Below, in pieces: positions 26,981-35,332 of a DNA stretch of 64,000 nt; the stretch's first letter is position 1; the number at the start of each line of letters is the position of its first letter. Location: NCBI GenBank assembly GCA_951813295.1, contig CATOTI010000002.1:744001-808000 (forward strand). The letters are read 5' to 3'. The notes below the pieces were generated by a model. It was not told the origin of the DNA. It ran no database searches and was given only the letters and a program-made list of their open reading frames with translations. Made by a program: the position numbers and the translations under genes. The stretch comes from an uncultured Pseudomonadales bacterium (lineage in GTDB: Bacteria; Pseudomonadota; Gammaproteobacteria; Pseudomonadales; Azotimanducaceae).

Positions 26981-28180
26981 ATGACGAGCGACGCGACCTT
27001 GGCGAGCTACGCAGGCGAGCGGCTGATCCACGATGCAGACAGCCACATCATGGACGATCCGAACGAGATCCTCGCTTTCGCACCACCATCGATCCGAGCA
27101 AGGTTCAAGCAGCATACCGACGCCGTACTCGACAGCGCGCGGGGTGATCTCTTGCGCGAAGCGCGTGAACGTCGACGCGACACGGATTGGACCGCCCGGG
27201 ACGGCGAGGAAATCATGTTGCGAAAGCGCTACCTCGGCCTCGGCGCCACCGACAAGGCCGACCGTCGTCGTGCCCTCGACCACCTCGGTTTTCGATCGCA
27301 GCTCGTCTTCAATACGTTTGGCTCGGGCTACATCCTCGAGCACGAAATGTCGGGTGACTTCGACTATGCCTACGCGATCGCGCGGGTGATCAACGAACAC
27401 AAGCTCGATTTCTGTTCGGTCGATCCACGGCTGTTGGCGGTCTGCTACGTGCCGATCGCGGACTTCGACCGTACCGAACGGTTCGCCCGCGAGACGCTCG
27501 AAGCCGGCGCAAAGGCCCTCTTGATTCCATCCGCCTGCCCTGCCAACCACAGCCCGAGCCATCCCGGTCTCGATCCGCTGTGGGCGCAAGCTCAGGAAGC
27601 CGAAATCCCAGTCGTCTTTCATGTCGGCGGACAGGGCCGCGACTATTTTAATCCCACGTACTTCGAGAACGGCGCCGCGAAGATTGCCGACTGGCTCGGC
27701 GGCGATGAGAACTTCCGCTCGGTGAGCTATATGGCGATACCGAAATCGGTCGAGCAGACGCTGGCGACCATGGCGCTCGACGGCGTTTTTGATCGCTTCC
27801 CACGCTTGAAGATCGGCGTCGTCGAAATGGGTGTCAGCTGGGTGCCGAGTTTCCTGCGCTATCTCGATTCTTCGTTCGAGGCGTTTCGACGCACCGAAGA
27901 GAAGCTGCAAGGTCTCTCGCTACGCCCGTCCGAGTTCATCCGCCGCCAGGTTCGGGTCACGCCCTACCCCACCGAAGACGTCGGCTGGGTAATGGCCAAC
28001 GGCGGCGAGGACGTCGTCATGTTCGCGTCCGATTTCCCGCACGCCGAGGGCGGGCGCAATCCGATCAAACGGTTCGATACGAGTCTCGAGGGCAATCCGG
28101 CCGAGCACGTGGAAAAGTTCTATTCGGCCAACATGATCGACCTCATGGGCGCCGGCCTCGCAGTCTCGGCAACCGACTGA
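26981..28180 (+). CDS. Amidohydrolase_2 family metal-dependent hydrolase
   Basis: 399 residues. The protein has the amidohydrolase_2 (ACMSD-like) pattern: HDADSHIMDDP at the N-terminus (metal-binding His replaced by a D-x-H arrangement), VVFHVGGQG with the metal His at about 216, and VMFASDFPHAEGGRNP with the catalytic Asp near 348. Members decarboxylate or hydrolyse aromatic or lactone intermediates. Its stop TGA overlaps the ATG of the selenoprotein-B-family gene by one base, implying coupled translation and possibly a linked reaction. The ATG at 26981 follows GGATTGAGAC. Confidence 0.85.
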   Translation: MTSDATLASYAGERLIHDADSHIMDDPNEILAFAPPSIRARFKQHTDAVLDSARGDLLREARERRRDTDWTARDGEEIMLRKRYLGLGATDKADRRRALDHLGFRSQLVFNTFGSGYILEHEMSGDFDYAYAIARVINEHKLDFCSVDPRLLAVCYVPIADFDRTERFARETLEAGAKALLIPSACPANHSPSHPGLDPLWAQAQEAEIPVVFHVGGQGRDYFNPTYFENGAAKIADWLGGDENFRSVSYMAIPKSVEQTLATMALDGVFDRFPRLKIGVVEMGVSWVPSFLRYLDSSFEAFRRTEEKLQGLSLRPSEFIRRQVRVTPYPTEDVGWVMANGGEDVVMFASDFPHAEGGRNPIKRFDTSLEGNPAEHVEKFYSANMIDLMGAGLAVSATD

Positions 28181-29400
28181 TGGTGCGTCTCGCGGATCTG
28201 CCCGAATACGAACGCCAGCACCTCGTCGGCAAGAACCTCGAGCCGCTCGGGTCGACGCCCGCGAAGGCTCTCGGCAAGCCAGTCTCCGAGGCCCGTTTCG
28301 CGCTGATCACAACCGCAGGCATCCATGCACGCGAGGCCGCTAACTTCGGCCTCACGGACGCATCCTTTCGACCGATTGACGGTCGGCGGCACGGCAATGA
28401 TCTCGTGATGTCGCACAGTTCCGTCAACTTCGACCGGACCGGGTTCCAGGCCGACATCAACGTCGTCTTCCCCATCGATCGATTCCGCGAGCTCGAATCG
28501 GCCGGCGCCATTGGTGGATTGGCCGACGTGCACTAGAGTTTCATGGGCGCGGGGTTACTGCCCGAAGCCTATGAGGCATCGACGACGGAACTGGCCGATC
28601 TCCTGATCGCCGACAACATCGACGCCGTTTTTCTGACGCCTGTCTGACCGAACTGCACCCGCGCCGTGTGCGCAATCGCCTATTTCCTCGAAAAGCGTGG
28701 CATCTCAACGACCGGGATCGCGTTGGTGCGCGAAAACGCAGAAGCGCTGAAACCGCCGAGATTGCTGTGGACACCCTTCCAGCTCGGGCGACCGCTAGGC
28801 GCCCCCGGTGATGCGACCTTCCAGACCGACGTTATTCGCCACGCACTCGATCTCCTCGAGCGAGCGGACGTTCCCGTGCTCGCCGACTACCCGCGTGACG
28901 CGCCCGAAGACGCACTAGGCAGTGAATCCGAGCCGCTCGTTTGCCCGGTGGTCTTCAGCCGCGAAGAACCCACGACTTGGCGGGGACGCTTGGCAGCCGA
29001 ATTCGAGACACTCAGCCCCTGGTACGAGATCGCCGTCCAGCGGAACGGCCGAACATCGGTCGGGCTGGTGGAACGCTCGGTCAACAGGATCCTCGAAGAT
29101 TTGGGAGAACTCCTCGACGAGACAGCCGGGTCGCGCGAAGCGTTCTTTGCACGTGCACTCGTCGACGGTGTCATCGAATTCAAGCAGGGACTCGAGGACG
29201 CGAAGGCCTTTTACCAGGAGGCACTGGGCGCACAACCGTCGCATAGAAACGCCCAGGCGATTCACGATTGGCTCTGGCACATGAGCTCGCTCGGTGCGGC
29301 ACTGATCGAAGTCTTCGAAGCATTCGGCGAGCACGAAAAACTCGCTTCGATCGGGCGGGTGCTCGTTCCGCGCTCGGCAATCGGCGGCTCGACGGGATAG
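28180..29400 (+). CDS. Selenoprotein-B family (GrdB/PrdB-like) reductase; candidate Sec at UGA 28645, interrupted by TAG 28534
   Basis: Read through, this is a 406-residue member of the glycine/sarcosine/betaine/D-proline reductase selenoprotein B family. Residues 1-118 contain ARFALITTAGIHA, DLVMSHSSVNF and INVVFPIDRFREL. After TAG at 28534-28536 the same frame continues SFMGAGLLPE, where relatives usually have an aromatic residue before SFMG, so TAC to TAG is a simple explanation. TGA at 28645-28647 falls in TPV-UGA-PNC, giving UxxC, the family's redox motif with Sec or Cys. The frame then runs to 29400 with PWYEIAVQRNGRTSVGL. A weak stem (UGCAC/GUGCG) begins 7 nt after UGA as a possible SECIS. 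No selA, selB or Sec-tRNA is in view. If not recoded, it is a pseudogene with two stops. Confidence 0.65.
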
Positions 29401-29473
29401 CTCGTCAACCGCGAGCCCGGCCGCAAATGTCATACGCGTTCGTTGCGATCGGGCTTAAACTCCTGTCGAGTCG

Positions 29474-29530
29474 ATGGTTCGAACCATCAAGCGCACGAGC
29501 AACATCCAGCGAGCGGTAGCAGACCGCTCG
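29474..29530 (+). promoter_or_regulatory. Palindromes in the leader of the molybdopterin hydroxylase gene
   Basis: The 157 bp before the gene contain a perfect 14-bp palindrome ATGGTTCGAACCAT (29474-29487), a good shape for a dimeric repressor site. They also contain an 8-bp inverted repeat CGAGCGGT with loop AGCAG (29510-29530), which could fold in the mRNA leader. No regulator gene is adjacent. Confidence 0.35.
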
Positions 29531-29557
29531 GCGGCACAAACAGCATAGGAGTACGCG

Positions 29558-31810
29558 GTGGCAGAAGCAGAAAACCTCTGGATCGGAAAACGCACGATTC
29601 GTCCCGACGGCGAAGACAAGGTCACCGGGCGAGCCACTTTCGGCGCCGATTTTTCGATGCCCGGCATGATCTGGGGAAAGATCCTCAGGAGCCCGGTCCC
29701 GCACGCCCGGATCAAGAAGATCGATACGACCCGCGCAGCAGCGCTGAAGGGCGTCAAGGCGGTCATCACCGGCGCCGATCTCGTCGATTTCGATATCAAC
29801 GAGCCGGCCATGGTCGGTCCTGCCGATATGCGTTTCGTCAGCCGTAACATCATGGCGCGCGACAAGGTTCTCTACGCCGGGCACGCAGTAGCGGCGGTTG
29901 CCGCAACGACCAATGCTATCGCGGACGCCGCGCTGGAGCTGATCGATGTCGAATACGAAGAGTTGCCCTTCGTCATCGACGTCGATGAGGCGATGCGCGA
30001 CGACGCACCGATCCTGCACGAGTTCATTCGCACCGCCGGCGTGGAACCCGCGCCGGAAAAGCCATCGAACGTCGCGAGCCGCACGGCCTTCACCCTCGGT
30101 GACTCGGTCAACGCGTTCGCGGAAGCCGACGTCGTCATCGAGCGAGACTTCAAAACCAAACCCGTACATCAGGGCTATATCGAACCGCACGCCTGCCTCG
30201 TCTCCGTCGCCTCCGACGGTCGGGCGACGATCTGGAGCTCGAGCCAGGGCCATTTCATGGTGCGCAACGCCACCGCGAAGATGGCGGGCGCGAAGCTCTC
30301 CGACATCCGTGCGATCCCGGCCGAAATCGGCGGCGGATTCGGCGGTAAGACGATCGTCTACCTCGAACCGCTCGCCTACGTGCTGGCGAAAAAATCCGGC
30401 GCACCCGTGAAGATGGTCATGACGCGCGAAGAGGTATTCCGCGCGACCGGGCCGACATCCGGTAGCTCCAACACGATCAAGATCGGCGCGACAAAAGACG
30501 GTCGGATCGTCTCCGCCGAGGCAACCTTCCGATTCCAGTCCGGCGCCTTTCCCGGATCTCCCGTTCGCGCCGCATCGAACTGCGCGTTTGCCCCCTACGC
30601 AATCGACAACGTGACCGTCGTCGGCTACGACGTCGTCGGGAACCGCCCAAAAAGCAACGCCTATCGCGCCCCGGGATCACCGATCGCGGCGTTCTGCGTC
30701 GAGGCGGTGATCGACGAACTCGCCCTCGAACTCGGTTTCGACCCGCTCGAGTTCCGATTGCAGAACGCGGCTAAGGAAGGCACACGCGCCGCCTACGGCC
30801 CCACCTTCCGCCGCATTGGTTTCGAGGAAACGCTCGAATCAGCAAAGACCCATGATCACTACAACACTCCCTTGGGCGAGAACCAGGGACGCGGCGTCGC
30901 GAGTGGGTTCTGGTTCAACGTCGGCGGCGAATCGAGCGCGCAGGTCAACATCAACGAAGACGGCACGGTCGCGGTCATGACAGGCCATCCCGATATCGGC
31001 GGCTCGCGCGCGTCGATGGTCAACATCGTCGCTGAGATGCTCGGCATTCACTACCAGAACGTCAGCGCCCAGATCGGTGATACCAGCACAATCGGCTACA
31101 GCGCCACGACGGGCGGCAGCCGCGTGACGTTTTCGGCAGGAACCGCCGTTACCGAGGCGACGACCTCCGTGATCGACGACCTTCGCCGCCGTGCCGCGAT
31201 CATCTGGGACATCGACGCCGATGCCGTGGAATGGGACAACGGTCACGCCCATCCGGCCGGCGCCAATGCCGGTGATTTCGAACCGCTCTCTCTCGCCGAC
31301 ATCGCAGCCAAGGCAGCGATCACAGGCGGACCTATCGCCGGGGGCGCTTCCGTCAACGCACAAGGCGCGGCACCCGCTTTTGCGACCCATATCTGCGATG
31401 TCGAAGTGGATCCCGAAACGGGACGCGTGACCGTGCTGCGCTACACGGCGGTCCAGGACGCGGGCCGCGCGATTCATCCGAGCTACGTCGAAGGCCAGAT
31501 TCAGGGCGGTGTTGCGCAGGGCATCGGCTGGGCGCTGAACGAGGAGTACATCTACAACGATGACGGCCAGCTCGAGAATCCCGGCTTTCTCGACTACCGC
31601 ATCCCGGTAGCCTCCGATCTACCGATGATCGAGGCCGTCGTCGTCGAGGTACCGAATGACGCGCACCCACACGGCGTACGCGGCGTCGGGGAAGTCCCGA
31701 TCGCACCGCCCATGGCGGCCATACACAACGCGATCAACGACGCGGTGGGGTTGAGGCTGCGCGAACTACCCATGTCGCCACCGAAGGTACTGGCTGCCAT
31801 CGACGAATAA
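29558..31810 (+). CDS. Xanthine dehydrogenase family, molybdopterin-binding large subunit
   Basis: 750 residues. This is the Mo-cofactor subunit of the CoxL/xanthine dehydrogenase family: GRATFGADFSMPGMIWGKI at the N-terminus, EIGGGFGGK at about 264-272, NAYRAPGSP at about 367 for the cytosine dinucleotide cofactor, and the catalytic Glu in GVRGVGEVPIAPP (about 711). Such enzymes hydroxylate aromatic or heterocyclic carbons using water. The normal FAD and [2Fe-2S] partner subunits are absent from both sides, so partners must be encoded elsewhere or the protein works differently. GTG 29558 follows TAGGAG. It is followed after 16 nt by DUF899. Confidence 0.9.
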   Translation: MAEAENLWIGKRTIRPDGEDKVTGRATFGADFSMPGMIWGKILRSPVPHARIKKIDTTRAAALKGVKAVITGADLVDFDINEPAMVGPADMRFVSRNIMARDKVLYAGHAVAAVAATTNAIADAALELIDVEYEELPFVIDVDEAMRDDAPILHEFIRTAGVEPAPEKPSNVASRTAFTLGDSVNAFAEADVVIERDFKTKPVHQGYIEPHACLVSVASDGRATIWSSSQGHFMVRNATAKMAGAKLSDIRAIPAEIGGGFGGKTIVYLEPLAYVLAKKSGAPVKMVMTREEVFRATGPTSGSSNTIKIGATKDGRIVSAEATFRFQSGAFPGSPVRAASNCAFAPYAIDNVTVVGYDVVGNRPKSNAYRAPGSPIAAFCVEAVIDELALELGFDPLEFRLQNAAKEGTRAAYGPTFRRIGFEETLESAKTHDHYNTPLGENQGRGVASGFWFNVGGESSAQVNINEDGTVAVMTGHPDIGGSRASMVNIVAEMLGIHYQNVSAQIGDTSTIGYSATTGGSRVTFSAGTAVTEATTSVIDDLRRRAAIIWDIDADAVEWDNGHAHPAGANAGDFEPLSLADIAAKAAITGGPIAGGASVNAQGAAPAFATHICDVEVDPETGRVTVLRYTAVQDAGRAIHPSYVEGQIQGGVAQGIGWALNEEYIYNDDGQLENPGFLDYRIPVASDLPMIEAVVVEVPNDAHPHGVRGVGEVPIAPPMAAIHNAINDAVGLRLRELPMSPPKVLAAIDE

Positions 31811-31826
31811 CCGAGAAGGGGGAACG

Positions 31827-32528
31827 ATGAGTGAGATAACGACCGACGCCGCGGCCTGGCAGGAGGCACGCGTAGCGCTTCTCGAAAAGGAAAAGGCGCA
31901 TCTGCGGGCAGGCGATGCCATCTCGGCCGAACGACGCGCATTACCGAAGCTGCGAGTAACCACCGCGTATGAATTCGACACGGAGTCCGGCCCGCAGACG
32001 CTCGACGATTTATTCGCTGGTCGCAGTCAGCTCATCACGCAACATTTCATGTTCGGGCCGGACTGGAACGCAGGCTGCCCGAGTTGCTCGTTCTGGGCCG
32101 ATGGCTACGACAACATGATCCAGCACATGAACCAACGCGACGTCAGTTTCGTCGCGGTATCGCGGGGGCCGCTCGACAAACTGCTGGCCTATCGTGAACG
32201 CATGGGTTGGTCGTTCGAATGGGTGTCGAGCGGTGCCAATACGTTCAGCCACGACTTCGGCGTATCGGCGACCGAGGCAGAACTCGCCGCGGGTCGTATG
32301 ACCTACAACTACCGCGAATCGTCCGTGCGGGAAGGCGAATTCCACGGTCTGAGTGTCTTCGAGCGGGGTGACGACGGATCGACTCTGCACACCTATTCGA
32401 GCTATGGCCGCGGTCTCGACCCGATGAATACGACGTATGCCTATCTCGACCGGACCCCGCGCGGACGTCAGGAAGACGAACTGCCGTTTTCGATGGCCTG
32501 GGTACGGCGCCACGACGAATACGAGTAG
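31827..32528 (+). CDS. DUF899 thioredoxin-like protein
   Basis: 233 residues, typical for DUF899 (AhpC/TSA-like thioredoxin fold). Seen are an N-terminal helix AWQEARVALLEKEKAHLR, the strand LITQHFMFGPDWNAGCPSCSFWADGYD with the CPSC pair (about 89-92), VSFVAVSRGPLDKLLAY and a C-terminal YAYLDRTPRGRQED. Family members are cytoplasmic and of unknown activity; the CxxC suggests redox chemistry. A GGAGAAGGGGGAACG-like purine stretch precedes the ATG. It sits 5 nt before the GFA gene, suggesting one transcript from the molybdopterin gene onward. Confidence 0.85.
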   Translation: MSEITTDAAAWQEARVALLEKEKAHLRAGDAISAERRALPKLRVTTAYEFDTESGPQTLDDLFAGRSQLITQHFMFGPDWNAGCPSCSFWADGYDNMIQHMNQRDVSFVAVSRGPLDKLLAYRERMGWSFEWVSSGANTFSHDFGVSATEAELAAGRMTYNYRESSVREGEFHGLSVFERGDDGSTLHTYSSYGRGLDPMNTTYAYLDRTPRGRQEDELPFSMAWVRRHDEYE

Positions 32529-32533
32529 GCACG

Positions 32534-32932
32534 ATGACCGTGCAACTCGAAGGCAGCTGCCACTGCGGCGCCGTGACCTATACGCTCGACGGGATCCCCG
32601 ACGCGGCAACGGCCTGCAATTGCACCGTCTGTCGACGCTACGGCGTCATCTGGGCGTACGACTGGGTCGACGAAAAGATCCACGTGAGCGGTGAAACGAA
32701 GGCCTACGCGCGCGGCGACATGCTCGATTTCCACTTCTGCCCTAACTGCGGATGCGTTGCGTTCTGGCGCGCGCTTCGATCCGAGGATGGCCGGCGCCGC
32801 ATTGCGGTGAACCTTCGGCTCGCGCACGACCCCGAGGCGATCGCCGATATCCCGATCGATCATTTCGACGGCCTCGACAAGTTCCACGACAACGAGCGCG
32901 ACGGCTGCACCGTGCGCGACCTCTGGTTCTAG
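32534..32932 (+). CDS. GFA-family protein (glutathione-dependent formaldehyde-activating fold)
   Basis: 132 residues, usual for the family. Zinc-binding cysteines are in place: GSCHCGA (9, 11), ACNCTVCRR (28, 30, 33) and HFCPNCGC (69, 72, 74). The fold was named from S-(hydroxymethyl)glutathione synthase, but most members have unproven function, so formaldehyde chemistry should not be assumed. It is the last gene of the 29558-32932 group and is followed by a strong terminator. Confidence 0.85.
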   Translation: MTVQLEGSCHCGAVTYTLDGIPDAATACNCTVCRRYGVIWAYDWVDEKIHVSGETKAYARGDMLDFHFCPNCGCVAFWRALRSEDGRRRIAVNLRLAHDPEAIADIPIDHFDGLDKFHDNERDGCTVRDLWF

Positions 32933-32941
32933 CCCCGGGCA

Positions 32942-32972
32942 AAAAAAAACCCGGGCCGTAGCCCGGGTTTTC
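32942..32972. terminator. Bidirectional intrinsic terminator
   Basis: A perfect 9-bp stem AACCCGGGC / GCCCGGGTT with loop CGTA is flanked by nine A on the left and TTTT on the right. It therefore works as a Rho-independent terminator for the plus-strand GFA gene and the minus-strand gene ending at 32985. Confidence 0.85.
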
Positions 32973-32984
32973 AAAGCGACCGAT

Positions 32985-33569
32985 CTAGACCGCGACGAAC
33001 TGTTCCGCTTTCTTGCGAAGCTCGCTCGGCTTGGTGCGTCGTTCGGGCTGGAAGCGCACACGATGACGTTGCCAGCGCCAGAGACGATCGAGTCCCGGAT
33101 GGCTGGCGGTCACGCGTGATTCGCCGTCGAGCTCGAACTCGGCATTGATCCAATCGGCAAGCTCGTCGCGCGAGGACAGATCCGTCGCTCGCCGAGTCTT
33201 GCGGAGCGCCTGGTTCGCCGCACCGCGGTGCGCGTGGCCATGACGCTTCATCTGACCGAGGACGGAACTCGCCGATCGCGGATCGGCCATGAGCGTTCCG
33301 AGTTCGTCGTCGAGCGCTTTCAACACGTCGCGCCAGCGTCGGTTGGTCACCGCTTTCTGCAGCAACGTGCCGATCGCGTGGGCGGCCGCATCGCGTTCGC
33401 CCCGACCGCCGAAACGGGCCCGGTTGAACACTTCACGCCAAACATCGAGATCGCGTTCGTTGTTGCGGCATGGGCAGAGGGCACCGAGCGCATCGCGCCG
33501 GACCATGCCATCGTTCGCACACACGTCATCGATGAACTCATCAGTTCTTCGTTGTTTACCTTTAGGCAT
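32985..33569 (-). CDS. Conserved-looking protein of unknown function
   Basis: 194 residues, mostly helical and basic. Visible features are DDVCANDGMVRRDALGALCPCRNNERDLDVWREVF, whose two Cys (CPC) and repeated hydrophobic helices recall short HEAT-like repeats, and a basic C-terminus rich in Arg and Trp. The start ATG at 33569 follows GAAAGGCTTACCTG. The region around the start can fold (TTACC / GGTAA, GTTG / CAAC), and a short leader peptide lies upstream, so expression may be controlled at translation. It converges on the GFA gene across the terminator. No family is recognised. Confidence 0.6.
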   Translation of the reverse strand: MPKGKQRRTDEFIDDVCANDGMVRRDALGALCPCRNNERDLDVWREVFNRARFGGRGERDAAAHAIGTLLQKAVTNRRWRDVLKALDDELGTLMADPRSASSVLGQMKRHGHAHRGAANQALRKTRRATDLSSRDELADWINAEFELDGESRVTASHPGLDRLWRWQRHRVRFQPERRTKPSELRKKAEQFVAV

Positions 33570-33919
33570 CAGGTAAGCCTTTCAACAATGCAACGAGGCG
33601 CCAGCTCCTGGCGTTCGCCAAGAGCTAACGCGTTAGCTCAAAACCTTGTTGATGTGCCATAGAAACCTCCCTTTCATCGAGGTTGACCCGCCTGCGCGGG
33701 CGTGGATCGTGCCAATTCCTCACGCCTTCTTCCGCGGAAGGAAGAAGGAAGCGGCACCGCCATCCGGCCGCGGGGGCCAGGTGGCATTCGTGAGATGACC
33801 GCAAAGCGGTGAACGGGAGCCTACCCGCGCCGCGCGACGGCAACAACCGACGCCAGGGCTTGCACCGCGTCACGCCCGCGATTTAGCGTCCAAGCGATCG
33901 AACGGGGGAACCACATCAA
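33570..33919 (-). promoter_or_regulatory. Structured leader or attenuator-like region upstream of the 32985 gene
   Basis: This 350-bp gap has many perfect inverted repeats. In minus-strand order they are ACCGC/GCGGT (33798-33810), CCTTCTTCC/GGAAGAAGG (33725-33748), the 18-bp palindrome GAGCTAACGCGTTAGCTC (33622-33639), TGGCG/CGCCA (33609-33620) and CGCCAG/CTGGCG (33599-33613). The last two overlap and exclude one another. Between them lies an 11-codon leader frame. CAACAA in the leader can pair with TTGTTG before the next gene's ribosome site. The layout resembles leader-peptide attenuation. The part nearest 33900 must also serve the divergent sulfatase. Confidence 0.45.
33625..33660 (-). CDS. 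Putative 11-residue leader peptide
   Basis: The strongest ribosome site in the gap, AAGGGAGGT (33666-33674), stands 5 nt before an ATG encoding MAHQQGFELTR and a TAG. The stop lies inside the 18-bp palindrome, so a translating ribosome would control its folding. No amino-acid run points to a specific ligand or tRNA. It may be an initiation site for regulation and not a functional peptide. Confidence 0.4.
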   Translation of the reverse strand: MAHQQGFELTR

Positions 33920-35323
33920 ATGAATCTGCTTTTTGTCTTGTCCGATCAGCAGCGCTACACGGCACTCGGCGCCAACGGCAACCCGGTGGTGAAGACCCCT
34001 TACATCGATCGACTCGCCACCGAAGGCATGGCGTTCGACAACACGTTCTCCAACCACCCACTCTGCTCGCCCTTCCGGGCGATCCTCCTGACGGGTCGCT
34101 ATGCGTGGGAAAACGGTGTCATCGACAACGAATACGAACCCCGGCGCGACATCCCGACGTTGCCGAGCACCTTGCGCGATGCCGGCTACGCGACGGCGCA
34201 CATCGGCACCTGGCATCTCGGTGTCGGCCCGTATCCAGCGGAAGACCGCTACGGTCTCGATTACCTCGCAGCCCTCGATCTCAAGTTCAACTTCTTCGAC
34301 CAGAGCTACTACGAGAACGAATCCGGCCCGACGCCCCACCCGGGGTGGAGTTCGACCGTCGAAACGGATCTTGCGATTCGCTATATGGAGCGGCACCAGG
34401 CGGAGAAGCGCGATCAACCCTTTGCGCTCTTCGTTTCCTGGCGCCCGCCGCACTGGCCCTACGAGCAACACCCGGACGAGTACGACATCTACGATCCGGC
34501 GGCGGTCGATCTACCCGCCAACGTCCCCGCCCAGATGGCCGACTTTGCGCGCCGCGAAATCGCGCACTACTACGCCTGCTGTACCGGCCTCGACGTCGAA
34601 ATGGGTCGACTCCTCGATTCCCTCGATAGCCTGGGCATCGCGGACGACACCATTGTCTGCTACACATCGGATCACGGCGATCATCTGTCGGCCCACGGCT
34701 ATGGCAAACCGTTCGATCGATGGATGCATCCGTCGATGCGCGCGTCCAAAGCGACGGCCTACGACGAATCGGCACACATCCCCTTTCTTGTCCGGTGGCC
34801 CGGCCAAACACCCCCAGGTTCGCGCAGCGATGCGTTCAACGGCGCGATCGACTTCGTACCGAGCGTGCTCGGTGCGCTGGACGTTCCGCTACCGGATGGA
34901 CTTCAAGGACGTGACCTATCGGCGGTCTGGCGCGGCGGGCCCGCCCCCGCCAACGACGATCGAACGCCCGGCGCGGACGAAAGCGTCTTCCTCATGAACA
35001 TGGCCAACGGCTGGCCGGATCGTTTTCAGTGGGTGGGCGACTGGCGGGGCGTGCGTACCGAACGCTACACCTACGCGCGCTGGTACCACGGCGAGCGGGA
35101 ATCGTGGCTCTTCGATCGACTCGAGGATCCGCTCGAGATGAACAATATCGCCGGTTCGCGCCGCGCCAAGCCAGCCATCGAGGAGATGGAGGCACGGTTG
35201 CACCGCTGGATGGAGGCGACGCGCGATCCGTTCGAGTGGGGTAAGCGGGGACCGCGCGGGTTCGTCGATGTCGGCCAGCGCTGGGCTGATCCCGAGCGCT
35301 GGAAGGATTGGGGAACGGCCTGA
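33920..35323 (+). CDS. Sulfatase (alkaline-phosphatase superfamily)
   Basis: 467 residues. The N-terminal metal site (LFVLSDQQRYTALG) and the formylglycine motif CSPFR (49-53) in HPLCSPFRAILLTGR are present. The motif fits C-x-P-x-R, but Phe replaces the usual Ser, Ala or Thr. Further metal and substrate residues are HIGTWHLG and YTSDHGDHL. No signal peptide is visible, so it is probably cytoplasmic and would need an anaerobic or O2-dependent maturase encoded elsewhere. It would hydrolyse a sulfate ester of unknown identity. The TauD-type gene converges from the right with a 9-nt gap. Confidence 0.85.
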   Translation: MNLLFVLSDQQRYTALGANGNPVVKTPYIDRLATEGMAFDNTFSNHPLCSPFRAILLTGRYAWENGVIDNEYEPRRDIPTLPSTLRDAGYATAHIGTWHLGVGPYPAEDRYGLDYLAALDLKFNFFDQSYYENESGPTPHPGWSSTVETDLAIRYMERHQAEKRDQPFALFVSWRPPHWPYEQHPDEYDIYDPAAVDLPANVPAQMADFARREIAHYYACCTGLDVEMGRLLDSLDSLGIADDTIVCYTSDHGDHLSAHGYGKPFDRWMHPSMRASKATAYDESAHIPFLVRWPGQTPPGSRSDAFNGAIDFVPSVLGALDVPLPDGLQGRDLSAVWRGGPAPANDDRTPGADESVFLMNMANGWPDRFQWVGDWRGVRTERYTYARWYHGERESWLFDRLEDPLEMNNIAGSRRAKPAIEEMEARLHRWMEATRDPFEWGKRGPRGFVDVGQRWADPERWKDWGTA

Positions 35324-35332
35324 ACGCCGCCG

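Noticed and set aside
26879..27910. N-terminal extension of the NIPSNAP frame
   Set aside because: It is antisense to the amidohydrolase gene, and a clear ribosome site and signal peptide define the start at 26878.
28534..28536. Pyrrolysine or amber suppression at TAG
   Set aside because: No pyl genes are visible and the position fits a lost aromatic codon; a point change or read error is simpler.
33661..33900. SRP RNA, tmRNA or a named riboswitch in the structured gap
   Set aside because: I compared it with core motifs I know (for example the SRP GGAAG apical region and cobalamin box) and found no convincing match.
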